Shown: positions 34,464-43,946, numbered from the stretch's first letter. The stretch is 55,962 nucleotides of DNA from JBMOUD01 sp049319665 (GCF_049319665.1 NZ_JBMOUD010000021.1:1-55962); one strand, 5' to 3'. Notes: generated by a model not told the origin, from the letters alone. Made by a program: numbers and translations.

Positions 34464-34817
34464 ATGAAAAAGATCGGTATTGCAGGACTCCAACGTGAAC
34501 AAATTCAAAAACTGGTTGAGCAGACCGCGCCTGGTGAGTTTGAGTGTCACATCCTCACTGATATGGATGCCGCGGCAAAAGTGAAAAAGGGCGAGCTAGA
34601 TTATTACATCGGTGCCTGTAATACCGGTGCGGGTGCTGCGCTATCGATGGCGATAGCCATTATTGGCTACAACAAATGCGCCACTATTGCCAAGCCAGGG
34701 ATTCAGGCCAAAGCCGACCAGATTGCCAAGTTTATTGCCGAAGGCAAAGTGGCATTTGGTTTATCCGTTGAGCATGTGGAACACGCGGTTCCCTTGCTGA
34801 CTGCCCAGCTCCGTTGA
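34464..34817 (+). CDS. yhfU: YhfU, DUF2620 protein
   Basis: The 117-residue soluble protein of family DUF2620 matches E. coli YhfU (MKKIGIAGLQREQIQKLVEQ; GACNTGAGAALSMAI). The Gly-rich segment after residue 50 looks like a nucleotide- or phosphate-binding loop. It always sits beside yhfT, so it may be a partner of the transporter (inference). GGAAA lies about 8 nt before the start. Confidence 0.9.
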   Translation: MKKIGIAGLQREQIQKLVEQTAPGEFECHILTDMDAAAKVKKGELDYYIGACNTGAGAALSMAIAIIGYNKCATIAKPGIQAKADQIAKFIAEGKVAFGLSVEHVEHAVPLLTAQLR

Positions 34818-34833
34818 CAGTGAGATAATCACG

Positions 34834-36126
34834 ATGGACTACATACATATTATTGTCGTTGCGCTGCTTACCGGTATGACGGCGTTGCTGGCGCACAAAT
34901 CTGTCGCGGTTTTCCATGATGGTATCCGGCCGATTTTGCCTCAGTTGGTCGAGGGAAATATGAGCCGCCGCGAAGCAGGCAGCATCGCTTTTGGACTCAG
35001 CGTTGGCTTTATTGCTTCGGTAGGTATCTCTTTTACCTTATCTACGGGTTTGCTCAACTCTTGGTTGCTGTTCCTGTCTACCGATATTATCGGCGTGCTG
35101 GCGGTGAATATCTATCTGGCGTTTGGCCTTGGCGCGCTGTGGGGCGTGCTGGTGTTTACCAGCCTGCCTGCGGTGAACAGTGTATTGACTTCACTACCGG
35201 TCAACTTTATCGGTTCATTGGGTGAGCTGAGTTCGCCGGTGATTTCTGCCTTTGCGCTGTTCCCACTGGTGGCGATTTTCTACCAGTTTGGCTGGAAATC
35301 CGCGGTGTTCTCCTCATTAGTCGTGGTGCTAACACGTTTGTTGATCGTGAAATTCACCAAGCTCTCGCCGGAATCTATCGAGATTTTCGTCGGCATGATT
35401 ATGTTGATCGGTATTGCGATAGTGAAAGATGTACGCGCTAAAGCTCATCTTGGTGGGGGCGGTGAGTCGATGTTTGAAGAGCGAACATCACGCATCATTA
35501 AAAACCTACCGCTTATCGCTATCGTCGGAGCCTTGATCTCCGCGGTTGCTAGCATGAAGTTATTTGGCGGTAGCGAAGTGTCGATTTATACCTTAGCTAA
35601 AGCCTATGCGCCAGGCGTGACGCCTGCTGAATCTACCAGCTTAATTCATCAGGCGGCATTGGCAGAGTTCATGCGTGGTTTAGGCTTCGTGCCGATGATT
35701 GCGACTACCGCATTAGCGACCGGCGTTTATGCCGTTGCCGGTTTCACTTTCGTGTTTGTCGTGGGTTATTTAGTGCCAAACCCTTGGCTGGCAGCCTTGC
35801 TCGGGGCGATTGTCATCAGTTTGGAAGTATTGCTGCTGCGCTCAATTGGCAAGTGGATGGGACGCTTCCCGTCGGTACGTAATGCCTCCGATAATATTCG
35901 TAATGCCATGAATTTGTTGATGGAGTACGCTTTATTAATCGGCGCCATTTTTGCCTCGATCAAAATGGCAGGCTATACCGGCTTTACCATGACGACGGCG
36001 ATCTACTTCCTTAATGAAGCGATGGGTCGACCGGTGTTGAAAATTGCCGCTCCGGTCGTTGCCGTTATTATCACAGGTATTGTGCTTAACCTGTGCTTCT
36101 GGGCGGCGATCTTCATTCCTGCTTAA
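34834..36126 (+). CDS. yhfT: YhfT, predicted inner membrane transporter
   Basis: The 430-residue protein has about eleven to twelve hydrophobic spans and belongs to the YhfT family. It is the only membrane protein of the operon and is presumably the importer of the unknown substrate handled by YhfX, YhfW and Php. It follows yhfU after 16 bp. A strong terminator (36149-36185) ends the operon. Confidence 0.92.
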   Translation: MDYIHIIVVALLTGMTALLAHKSVAVFHDGIRPILPQLVEGNMSRREAGSIAFGLSVGFIASVGISFTLSTGLLNSWLLFLSTDIIGVLAVNIYLAFGLGALWGVLVFTSLPAVNSVLTSLPVNFIGSLGELSSPVISAFALFPLVAIFYQFGWKSAVFSSLVVVLTRLLIVKFTKLSPESIEIFVGMIMLIGIAIVKDVRAKAHLGGGGESMFEERTSRIIKNLPLIAIVGALISAVASMKLFGGSEVSIYTLAKAYAPGVTPAESTSLIHQAALAEFMRGLGFVPMIATTALATGVYAVAGFTFVFVVGYLVPNPWLAALLGAIVISLEVLLLRSIGKWMGRFPSVRNASDNIRNAMNLLMEYALLIGAIFASIKMAGYTGFTMTTAIYFLNEAMGRPVLKIAAPVVAVIITGIVLNLCFWAAIFIPA

Positions 36127-36148
36127 GTTGGAATGTTGGTCGTTAAAG

Positions 36149-36185
36149 AAAGAAAGGCGCGGAATAAAATCCGCGCCTTTCTTTT
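36149..36185 (+). terminator. Intrinsic terminator of the yhf operon
   Basis: GAAAGGCGCGGA (36152-36163) pairs with TCCGCGCCTTTC (36170-36181), flanked by an A-run and a T-run. It can also serve loiP, which converges here. Confidence 0.88.
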
Positions 36186-36222
36186 ACCACGATGGTTTAG
36201 CCGTCAGAGAGATATCCTCTGA

Positions 36223-36975
36223 TTACTTACCGCTGGCGATACGATCGCGGATATGCTGAGCGCGCGCCTGTGAAGCTGGGTGATCGGCAAACACGCTACT
36301 CTCATTACCGCCTTCCAGTTTTGCGAGCTTTTCAAAACTGGTTGCCAGGCCTGTTGGATCAATACCGCGTTTTTTCAGCAGATCGAAAGAGTAATCATCG
36401 GCTTGGGATTCTTGCTTTTGCGAGAACTGAGCGTTGACGAGCTTCTCGCCTAAATCTGCCAGTTGTGACTGGGAAAGGCTGGCGCTGATGCCGCCCAGTG
36501 AAGAGGCGGCAGTACGCGCCGCGGTTGCAGCGTAGGCGACTTGCATGGCTTTACGAGTGTGGCCCAATGCAACGTGGCCCATTTCGTGGCCCAGTACGCC
36601 TTCGACTTCATTATCATTCATCATATCCATCAGCCCGCTATAGACGCGAATACAGCCGTTGGCCATCGCCCAAGCGTTAACATCTTTGGTGAGATAAACT
36701 TTATAGTTAGCCGGCTGCCCGTTGATGTTATCACCCAGAGCCGCGGAGATTTTTTGTAGACGCTGTGCATATTCACTGTTAGCTGGCGCGATTTGTGCTT
36801 TTGCATCCATTTCAGCGCAAGATTTCTCGCTGAGCGTTTTAACATCAGCGTCAGTTAGTGTGGCCGCTTGATAAGCTTGTGCACCTGATTGCATTAAACT
36901 GTCAGCATTCAGATTGGCGCAACCTGATACTAAAGATACAAGGCCCAGAGTAAGTAAAATTGGTTTTATTTTCAT
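36223..36975 (-). CDS. loiP: Outer membrane metalloprotease lipoprotein LoiP (YggG)
   Basis: The 250-residue protein has a lipoprotein signal with lipobox LVSGC (Cys19). It has an M48 peptidase domain with the zinc motif HEMGH (about 130-134) and the downstream Glu motif QESQADDYSFDLL. E. coli LoiP is an outer membrane lipoprotein protease expressed at low osmolarity. It is divergent from tktA, as in E. coli, but next to the yhf operon instead of speB. Confidence 0.95.
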   Translation of the reverse strand: MKIKPILLTLGLVSLVSGCANLNADSLMQSGAQAYQAATLTDADVKTLSEKSCAEMDAKAQIAPANSEYAQRLQKISAALGDNINGQPANYKVYLTKDVNAWAMANGCIRVYSGLMDMMNDNEVEGVLGHEMGHVALGHTRKAMQVAYAATAARTAASSLGGISASLSQSQLADLGEKLVNAQFSQKQESQADDYSFDLLKKRGIDPTGLATSFEKLAKLEGGNESSVFADHPASQARAQHIRDRIASGK

Positions 36976-37329
36976 CTGATTTCCTTCCTGGAAATAGTTA
37001 ATAAATAGGTTAAAAAGTTGAAACTGATAACTGCTGCGTAAGGGTAGGCTTTTGGCGCGCTGCGATCTATAGTGGATGCCTGAAAACGCTTAGCTATTTA
37101 GTAGAAAGTTTATCCCGATAAGCCTGACTTTTGTGCATTTTGGGTCTGATTGACCGAATAATCAGGCTTACCGGGATAGACTTTACGCATTTCGACTGGT
37201 TTGGTGGAGAAACCCTTTGGTTAACCGTCATCGAGTTGGTAACGCGCATTAATAGATATTGCCGATTCAATGTTTAGTCTGAGAAAATGCAATTCTTGAC
37301 TGATTTTTTAATCCGACCTGGAGTAGAAC
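36976..37329. promoter_or_regulatory. loiP-tktA divergent promoter region
   Basis: Non-coding. The main feature is the inverted repeat at 37110-37178. Promoters for both genes must be here, but I cannot fix a start site. CTGGAG precedes tktA by about 6 nt. Confidence 0.4.
37110..37178. repeat. Imperfect inverted repeat between loiP and tktA
   Basis: TTATCCCGATAAGCCTGA (from 37110) pairs with TCAGGCTTACCGGGATA (to about 37178), with two small mismatches, around about 33 bases. It would form a long hairpin. It may be a dispersed palindrome or a regulatory element. Confidence 0.55.
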
Positions 37330-39324
37330 ATGTCCTCTCGTAAAGAGCTTGCGAACGCTATTCGCGCACTTAGTATGGATGCCGTGCAGAAAGCAAAATC
37401 TGGCCACCCTGGTGCCCCAATGGGCATGGCGGACATCGCCGAAGTGTTATGGCGCGACTACCTGAACCATAACCCGACCAACCCACACTGGGCAGACCGC
37501 GACCGCTTCGTGCTGTCTAACGGCCACGGTTCTATGCTGATTTACAGCCTGCTGCACCTCACTGGTTACGCGCTGCCAATCAAAGAACTGGAAAACTTCC
37601 GTCAACTGCATTCTAAAACTCCAGGTCACCCAGAATACGGCTACACCCCAGGTGTTGAAACCACCACGGGCCCATTGGGTCAGGGTATTGCTAACGCCGT
37701 AGGTTTTGCTATCGCAGAACGTACGCTGGCTGCACAGTTCAATAAACCAGGCCACGACATCGTTGACCACCACACCTACGCGTTCCTGGGTGACGGTTGT
37801 ATGATGGAAGGTATCTCTCACGAAGCCTGTTCACTGGCTGGCACCATGAAACTCGGCAAACTGACCGCGTTTTATGATGACAACGGTATCTCTATCGACG
37901 GCCACGTAGAAGGCTGGTTCACCGACGATACGGCTGCTCGTTTTGAAGCCTACGGCTGGCACGTTGTGCGCGGTGTTGATGGTCACAATGCTGATTCCAT
38001 CAAAGCGGCTATCGAAGACGCCCGTAAAGTAACCGACAAACCTTCCCTGTTGATGTGCAAAACCATCATCGGTTTCGGTTCGCCAAACAAAGCCGGTACT
38101 CACGATTGCCACGGCGCACCGTTGGGTGATGCTGAGATCGCCGCAACTCGCGAAGCGCTGGGCTGGAAATACGCGCCGTTTGAAATCCCACAGGATATCT
38201 ACGCACAGTGGGATGCGAAAGAAGCAGGCAAAGCGAAAGAAGCGGCATGGGATGAGAAATTTGCCGCCTATGCAAAAGCCTTCCCTGAGCTGGCTGCTGA
38301 GTTCAAACGCCGTGTGAACGGTGAACTGCCTGCCACCTGGAAAGCTGACGCCAAGAAATTCGTTGAGCACCTGCAGGCTAACCCGGCGAACATCGCCAGC
38401 CGTAAAGCGTCACAAAACGCGCTGGAAGCCTTCGGTAAAGTGTTGCCTGAATTCCTCGGCGGCTCTGCTGACCTGGCACCAAGCAACCTGACCATGTGGT
38501 CTGGCTCTAAAGCGTTGAACGACGACGCTGCGGGTAACTACATCCATTACGGCGTGCGTGAATTCGGCATGACCGCCATCACCAACGGTATCGCGCTGCA
38601 CGGCGGTTTCCTGCCGTACTCTGCCACCTTCCTGATGTTTGTAGAATACGCGCGTAACGCGGTACGTATGGCGGCGCTGATGAAACTGCGCAACGTGTTC
38701 GTTTACACCCACGACTCTATTGGTCTGGGCGAAGACGGCCCGACGCACCAGCCGGTTGAGCAAATCGCCAGCCTGCGCGTCACGCCAAACATGAGCACCT
38801 GGCGTCCTGCTGACCAGGTAGAATCAGCGATTGCCTGGCAGTACGGTATCGAGCGCAACGACGGCCCGACCACGCTGATTTTCTCTCGTCAGAACCTGAC
38901 CCAGCAGCCACGTACCGCTGAGCAACTGGCGAACGTGTACCGCGGTGGTTATATTCTGAAAGATTCAGAAGGCACCCCGGACGTTATCCTGATTGCGACC
39001 GGTTCAGAAGTGGGTATCACTGTTGAAGCCGCTGACAAACTGGCCGCTGCGGGCACCAAAGTGCGCGTGGTGTCTATGCCGTCTACCGACGCTTTCGACA
39101 AACAAGACGCCGCTTACCGCGAGTCTGTGCTGCCAGCAGCCGTGACTGCTCGCGTGGCGATTGAAGCGGGTATCGCTGATGCATGGTACAAATACGTTGG
39201 CCTGAATGGTGCCATCATTGGGATGACCACCTTCGGTGAGTCGGCGCCTGCGGAGCTGCTGTTCGAAGAGTTCGGTTTCACCGTAGAGAATATTGTTGCT
39301 AAGGCGCAAGGCTTACTGAAATAA
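37330..39324 (+). CDS. tktA: Transketolase TktA
   Basis: The 664-residue ThDP enzyme of the pentose phosphate pathway moves two-carbon units between ketose and aldose phosphates. The ThDP/metal motif GDGCMMEG covers residues 154-161, and the pyrimidine-domain and C-terminal domains follow, ending in IVAKAQGLLK. Codon use is strongly biased (CTG, AAC, GGT), as expected for high expression. A terminator follows at 39346-39386. What should come next in related genomes (epd-pgk-fbaA) is absent; the large repeat and cysJIH are there instead. Confidence 0.98.
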   Translation: MSSRKELANAIRALSMDAVQKAKSGHPGAPMGMADIAEVLWRDYLNHNPTNPHWADRDRFVLSNGHGSMLIYSLLHLTGYALPIKELENFRQLHSKTPGHPEYGYTPGVETTTGPLGQGIANAVGFAIAERTLAAQFNKPGHDIVDHHTYAFLGDGCMMEGISHEACSLAGTMKLGKLTAFYDDNGISIDGHVEGWFTDDTAARFEAYGWHVVRGVDGHNADSIKAAIEDARKVTDKPSLLMCKTIIGFGSPNKAGTHDCHGAPLGDAEIAATREALGWKYAPFEIPQDIYAQWDAKEAGKAKEAAWDEKFAAYAKAFPELAAEFKRRVNGELPATWKADAKKFVEHLQANPANIASRKASQNALEAFGKVLPEFLGGSADLAPSNLTMWSGSKALNDDAAGNYIHYGVREFGMTAITNGIALHGGFLPYSATFLMFVEYARNAVRMAALMKLRNVFVYTHDSIGLGEDGPTHQPVEQIASLRVTPNMSTWRPADQVESAIAWQYGIERNDGPTTLIFSRQNLTQQPRTAEQLANVYRGGYILKDSEGTPDVILIATGSEVGITVEAADKLAAAGTKVRVVSMPSTDAFDKQDAAYRESVLPAAVTARVAIEAGIADAWYKYVGLNGAIIGMTTFGESAPAELLFEEFGFTVENIVAKAQGLLK

Positions 39325-39345
39325 GTTTCGCGTTTCACGCACGTT

Positions 39346-39386
39346 AAAAATGCCTGGTCAGAGAATGCTGACCGGGCATTTTTTTT
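39346..39386 (+). terminator. Intrinsic terminator of tktA
   Basis: AATGCCTGGTCAG (39349-39361) pairs with CTGACCGGGCATT (39368-39380) with one wobble, followed by a T-run. Confidence 0.88.
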
Positions 39387-39421
39387 AACGCTTTTGCGAA
39401 GCGTTGATATCGCTATTTAAA

Positions 39422-40175
39422 ACCGGAACGGTGTAATGTTCGGTTGAGGAAGCAATGACCGTTGCTTTAGCGGTTTTTAAAATCAGAACAGTGTAATTTT
39501 CGGTTCTTCAAATGTAGTGTTCAATGTAGCTTCATAGACCGAACCGCCGAAAGGAGGCTGGCCGCCCCCTTTGCGAATCCCGGGCCTTTTCAAACTTTTA
39601 TATCGAGTCCAGCGGAGGCCATGTTTCAGGGGGCTTCCGTTATAGCGCAAATGCCAGCCCTCCGGGCTTCCCGCCTGCGGGTTCAAGCCAACGATAATTC
39701 CATTGTCTTTCACCACTCCGACGGTGGCATTTTGAGTGCGCTTAGCGGCTTTTAAGGTCAAAGGCAGAAGCAGTTTTTGACGTTAAAAAAGCCTGGTGGC
39801 GCACTCAAAATTTCACTGACGAGTGGTGGAGAGACGGCAAAGCTGGCTCGAACCCGAAGGAAGGCATGGCGGAGCCATGAAATTTGCGCCTGTCGCTGTG
39901 GCACCTGAAACATAGCCTAATTGGAATGAGATATAACACCATGAAAAGGCGCAGGATTGTAAAGGAACGCGCCTTCGTTCCTTTACTCGGTTTAGGCTGC
40001 ACGGCAGCATTGAACGCCGTACTTCGGAAACCGAAAAATCACCGTACTGGTTTTAAAAACCGCCAAAGCAACGGTCATTGCTTCCTCAACCGAACATTAC
40101 ACCGTTCTAGTTTTACAAAACCGCTAAAGCACGGTTATTGCTTCCCCACTGAAATACTCACCGCTCTGGTTTTAA
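39422..40175. repeat. Large inverted-repeat element, copy C
   Basis: Terminal arms 39422-39478 and 40055-40111 are inverted copies of each other with 3 mismatches in 57 bases. A second, diverged copy of the right arm follows in tandem (40116-40175). The interior matches copy A, for example GCGGAGGCCATGTTTCAG at about 39612 against CTGAAACATAGCCT at about 39904. It has hairpins AGCCC-TCC-GGGCT (39656-39668) and AAAGGAACG-CGCCTT-CGTTCCTTT (39961-39984). Short open frames inside are not credible genes. Confidence 0.85.
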
Positions 40176-40259
40176 AAACAGTTTTCCCTGGTTTTCCAAA
40201 ACCAGCTCCCCTGATAAAGGCTTATCACTTTTGGTGATAGATTTTATCGCTAAAACCAC

Positions 40260-40277
40260 TTAGTCATTTTGGTTATT
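40260..40277 (+). promoter_or_regulatory. Candidate CysB site upstream of cysJ
   Basis: TTAGTCATTTTGGTTATT lies about 115 bp before cysJ. Both halves, TTAGTCATTT and TTTGGTTATT, recur upstream of cysG (46102 and 46139). CysB activates cysJIH and cysDNC in E. coli, so shared motifs here are reasonable candidates. CysB sites are poorly conserved, so this is tentative. Confidence 0.4.
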
Positions 40278-40390
40278 TAATATTTCCATCACTTATTTAA
40301 TTGTTATCATTTGGCTGGTTAACCTTACAAACTCTCCGCCTCTTTTTCCGGGCTGACACTGGCTTAAGCAACAAGGGAATTCGTACCGCG

Positions 40391-42199
40391 ATGACGATTC
40401 AGGCACCACCTACATCTCTACTCCCGCTTACTCCGGAGCAATTAGCCCGGTTGCAGGCGACAATTGGTGAATATTCACCAACCCAATTAGCTTGGCTTTC
40501 CGGTTATTTTTGGGGAATGGTTAATCAACAGCCTGGCGCAGTCGCCGTTCCCGTAGCGGCTCCGGCCCCGGTTGCGGCCTCTATTACGCTAATTTCTGCT
40601 TCGCAGACCGGAAATGCACGTCGCGTGGCGGAGCTATTACGTGATGATTTAATTGAAGCCAAACTTAACGTCACTTTGGTGAACGCTGGTGATTACAAAT
40701 TTAAGCAGATAGCTCAAGAGAAACTGCTGATTGTCGTGGCGTCAACGCAAGGGGAAGGCGAACCGGCAGAAGAAGCCGTCGCGCTGCATAAATTCCTACA
40801 ATCGAAGAAAGCGCCACAGTTGAAAGATACCGCCTTTGCGGTGTTTGCGCTGGGCGATACGTCTTATGACTATTTCTGCCAGTCCGGCAAAGATTTTGAT
40901 ACCCGTTTGGGTGAGCTGGGCGCAGAGCGTTTGCTGGATCGCGTCGATGCCGATGTTGATTACCAAGAGCTGGCGCAAGAGTGGCGTAATAAACTGGTTG
41001 AGACGCTGAAAAAACGCGTGCCTACTGATGCACCAGCGACCATTGCCGCAACGCAGGCGGGCAGTGTTGATCAGCTTGATAGCTCGCCTTACAGCAAAGA
41101 GCAGCCACTGACGGCGTTGTTGTCGGTGAATCAGAAAATTACTGGGCGTAACTCAGACAAAGACGTGCGCCATATCGAAATCGATCTGGGTGATTCTGGC
41201 TTACGTTACCAGCCAGGCGATGCGCTGGGTATTTGGTATGAAAACGATCCGGCATTAGTCAAAGAATTAGTCGAACTGCTGTGGCTGAAAGGCGATGAGC
41301 AGGTCGAATTGCAGGGTAAAAAATACTCGTTGAATGAGGCGTTACAGCATCATATCGAGCTGACGCAAAATACCACGGTTATTGTTAACCAGTACGCCGC
41401 GCTATCGCGTGACGACGAACTTCTGACTCTGGTCGAAGATAAAAGCGCGTTGCAGCACTATGCGCATAATACGCCGCTGGTAGATATGGTGCGTCAGGCT
41501 CCGGTTGAGCTGGAAGCGCAACAACTTGTCGACCTGCTGCGTTCTTTGACGCCGCGCCTTTATTCGATTGCCTCTTCACAGGCTGAGAATGAAAACGAAG
41601 TGCACATTACCGTCGGCGTCGTGCGTTATGACATTGATGGACGCGCGCGTACCGGTGGTGCATCGGGTTATCTGGCCGATCGCTTAGAAACTGATGGTGA
41701 AGTACGAGTGTTCATTGAACACAATGACAACTTCCGCCTGCCGACTAATCCCGATGCGCCGGTGATTATGATTGGGCCGGGCACCGGTATTGCGCCGTTC
41801 CGTGCCTTTATCCAGCAGCGCGATAACGATGGCGCTAGCGGCAAAAACTGGCTGTTCTTTGGCAATCCACACTTTACCGATGATTTCCTCTATCAGGTTG
41901 AGTGGCAGCGTTATGTCAAAGATGGCTTACTGACCCATATCGATTTAGCCTGGTCACGCGATCAGGCACAGAAAGTCTACGTACAGGACAAACTGCGAGA
42001 GAAGGGCGCTGAAGTATGGCGCTGGCTGCAAGAAGGCGCGCACGTTTATGTCTGTGGTGATGCTAATCGCATGGCGAAAGACGTTGAACAGGCTTTACTG
42101 GATATTATTGCCGAACATGGCGCGATGGATTTAGAAGCCGCCGACGAATTCCTCAGTGAACTGCGTCTCGATCGCCGCTATCAGCGGGATGTGTATTAA
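40391..42199 (+). CDS. cysJ: Sulfite reductase flavoprotein alpha subunit CysJ
   Basis: The 602-residue NADPH-dependent flavoprotein has an N-terminal flavodoxin-like FMN domain (about 65-205; SASQTGNARRVAELLRDD, STQGEGEP). FAD- and NADPH-binding domains follow (RLYSIASSQ at about 392; GPGTGIAPFRAF at about 458), ending in the usual RRYQRDVY. It passes electrons from NADPH to CysI. The start MTIQAPPTSLLPLTPEQL matches E. coli; an ATG at 40301 is rejected. The stop overlaps the cysI start (TAATG at 42199). Confidence 0.97.
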   Translation: MTIQAPPTSLLPLTPEQLARLQATIGEYSPTQLAWLSGYFWGMVNQQPGAVAVPVAAPAPVAASITLISASQTGNARRVAELLRDDLIEAKLNVTLVNAGDYKFKQIAQEKLLIVVASTQGEGEPAEEAVALHKFLQSKKAPQLKDTAFAVFALGDTSYDYFCQSGKDFDTRLGELGAERLLDRVDADVDYQELAQEWRNKLVETLKKRVPTDAPATIAATQAGSVDQLDSSPYSKEQPLTALLSVNQKITGRNSDKDVRHIEIDLGDSGLRYQPGDALGIWYENDPALVKELVELLWLKGDEQVELQGKKYSLNEALQHHIELTQNTTVIVNQYAALSRDDELLTLVEDKSALQHYAHNTPLVDMVRQAPVELEAQQLVDLLRSLTPRLYSIASSQAENENEVHITVGVVRYDIDGRARTGGASGYLADRLETDGEVRVFIEHNDNFRLPTNPDAPVIMIGPGTGIAPFRAFIQQRDNDGASGKNWLFFGNPHFTDDFLYQVEWQRYVKDGLLTHIDLAWSRDQAQKVYVQDKLREKGAEVWRWLQEGAHVYVCGDANRMAKDVEQALLDIIAEHGAMDLEAADEFLSELRLDRRYQRDVY

Positions 42200-43935
42200 T
42201 GACTACGAATAATGAGCTTATGAGCGAAAAACACCCCGGACCTTTAGTGGTCGAAGGCAAGCTATCGGACGCTGAGCGTTTAAAAAAGCAGAGTAACTAT
42301 CTGCGCGGCACCATTCGTGAGGATCTTAGCGACGGTCTGACCGGTGGTTTTACCGGCGATAACTTCTTGCTGATCCGTTTCCACGGTATGTACCAGCAGG
42401 ATGACCGTGATATTCGTGCTGAACGTGCCGAACAGAAGCTGGAGCCTCGTCATGCAATGATGCTGCGCTGCCGCTTGCCGGGCGGTGTCATGACGCCAGA
42501 GCAGTGGCTGGGTATCGATAAATTCGCGGCTGAAAGTACTCTGTACGGCAGTATTCGTATTACTAACCGTCAGACTTTCCAGTTCCACGGTATTCTCAAG
42601 CCGAACGTTAAGCCGGTTCACCAATTGCTCAATAAACTGGGGCTGGATGCGCTGGCAACGGCTAATGATGTTAACCGTAACGTGCTGTGTACCTCTAACC
42701 CGGTAGAATCCGAGCTGCATCAGGAAGCTTACCAATGGGCGAAAAAGATCTCTGAACATCTGCTGCCGCGCACTCGTGCCTATGCGGAAGTGTGGCTGGA
42801 TCAAGAGAAAGTCGAAACCACCGATGAAGAGCCTATTCTTGGGGCGACCTATCTGCCGCGTAAGTTTAAAACCACGGTAGTGATCCCACCGCAGAACGAC
42901 GTCGATTTGCACGCCAATGACCTCAACTTTGTGGCCATTGCCGACAATGGCAAACTGGTTGGTTTTAACGTATTGGTTGGCGGTGGCTTGTCTATTGCTC
43001 ACGGTGATAAAGCCACCTATGCGCGTACGGCCAGCGAGCTGGGCTATATTCCGTTGGAACATACGCTGGCAGTCGCTGAAGCAGTTGTCACCACGCAGCG
43101 CGATTGGGGTAACCGTACCGATCGTAAAAATGCCAAAACCAAATACACGCTGGAACGCGTGGGCGTTGAGACTTTTAAAGCCGAAGTTGAAAAGCGTGCC
43201 GGTATTGGTTTTGAAAACGTGCGTCCTTATGAATTTACCGGCCGTGGCGATCGCATCGGCTGGGTAAAAGGCATCGATAAGCAATGGCATCTGACGCTGT
43301 TTATCGAAAATGGGCGTATTCTGGATTATCCGGGCCGTCCGTTGAAAACCGGGCTGGCCGAAATTGCCCGCGTTCACCAAGGCGATTTCCGCCTTACCGC
43401 CAATCAGAACCTGATTGTGGCGGGTGTAAATGAAAACGATAAAGCTGTTATTGAACAACTGGCTCGCGATCACGGCTTGATTGATGATGGCTTGACCGAG
43501 CAACGTAAGAATTCGATGGCCTGTGTTTCTTACCCAACTTGCCCGCTGGCGATGGCTGAAGCCGAGCGCTTCTTGCCGGAATTCGTCACCAAAGTTGAAG
43601 GCATCATGCATCAACATGGCGTAGGTAATGAGCATATTGTCTTGCGTGTTACCGGTTGCCCGAACGGTTGCGGCCGTGCGTTGCTGGCAGAAATTGGTTT
43701 AGTGGGCAAAGCGCTAAATCGCTATAACCTGCATCTGGGCGGCAACCGCGCAGGTACGCGTATTCCACGCATGTACCGTGAAAACATTAGCTCTGAAGAG
43801 ATCCTGACGGTTATCGACGAACTGGTCGGACGCTGGGCCAAAGAGCGGGAAGCGGGCGAAGGCTTCGGCGATTATGTGATCCGCGCTGGCATCATTAAGC
43901 CGGTGCTTGATCCAGCCCGCGATTTCTACGACTGA
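42199..43935 (+). CDS. cysI: Sulfite reductase hemoprotein beta subunit CysI
   Basis: The 578-residue siroheme/4Fe-4S protein reduces sulfite to sulfide with electrons from CysJ. Cluster and siroheme ligands C442, C448, C487 and C491 are present (CVSYPTC and CPNGCG). It is 8 residues longer than E. coli CysI because of a short N-terminal extension before MSEKHPGPLVVEGKL; a start at 42220 would restore the usual length. It is coupled to cysJ by TAATG and followed by cysH after 11 bp. Confidence 0.97.
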   Translation: MTTNNELMSEKHPGPLVVEGKLSDAERLKKQSNYLRGTIREDLSDGLTGGFTGDNFLLIRFHGMYQQDDRDIRAERAEQKLEPRHAMMLRCRLPGGVMTPEQWLGIDKFAAESTLYGSIRITNRQTFQFHGILKPNVKPVHQLLNKLGLDALATANDVNRNVLCTSNPVESELHQEAYQWAKKISEHLLPRTRAYAEVWLDQEKVETTDEEPILGATYLPRKFKTTVVIPPQNDVDLHANDLNFVAIADNGKLVGFNVLVGGGLSIAHGDKATYARTASELGYIPLEHTLAVAEAVVTTQRDWGNRTDRKNAKTKYTLERVGVETFKAEVEKRAGIGFENVRPYEFTGRGDRIGWVKGIDKQWHLTLFIENGRILDYPGRPLKTGLAEIARVHQGDFRLTANQNLIVAGVNENDKAVIEQLARDHGLIDDGLTEQRKNSMACVSYPTCPLAMAEAERFLPEFVTKVEGIMHQHGVGNEHIVLRVTGCPNGCGRALLAEIGLVGKALNRYNLHLGGNRAGTRIPRMYRENISSEEILTVIDELVGRWAKEREAGEGFGDYVIRAGIIKPVLDPARDFYD

Positions 43936-43946
43936 CAGGAGGCGAT

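Noticed and set aside
39483..39761. 92-codon open frame on the minus strand inside repeat copy C
   Set aside because: It lies in palindromic repeat DNA, has no ribosome binding site, and similar frames appear on other copies only because the repeat is conserved.
40301..40390. Extended start of cysJ at 40301
   Set aside because: The extra 30 residues have no family support and overlap the promoter region with the CysB-like motif.
42280..43635. 451-codon open frame antisense to cysI
   Set aside because: Long shadow frame caused by codon bias in cysI. It has no start signal, its composition is typical of antisense frames, and cysI itself is intact.
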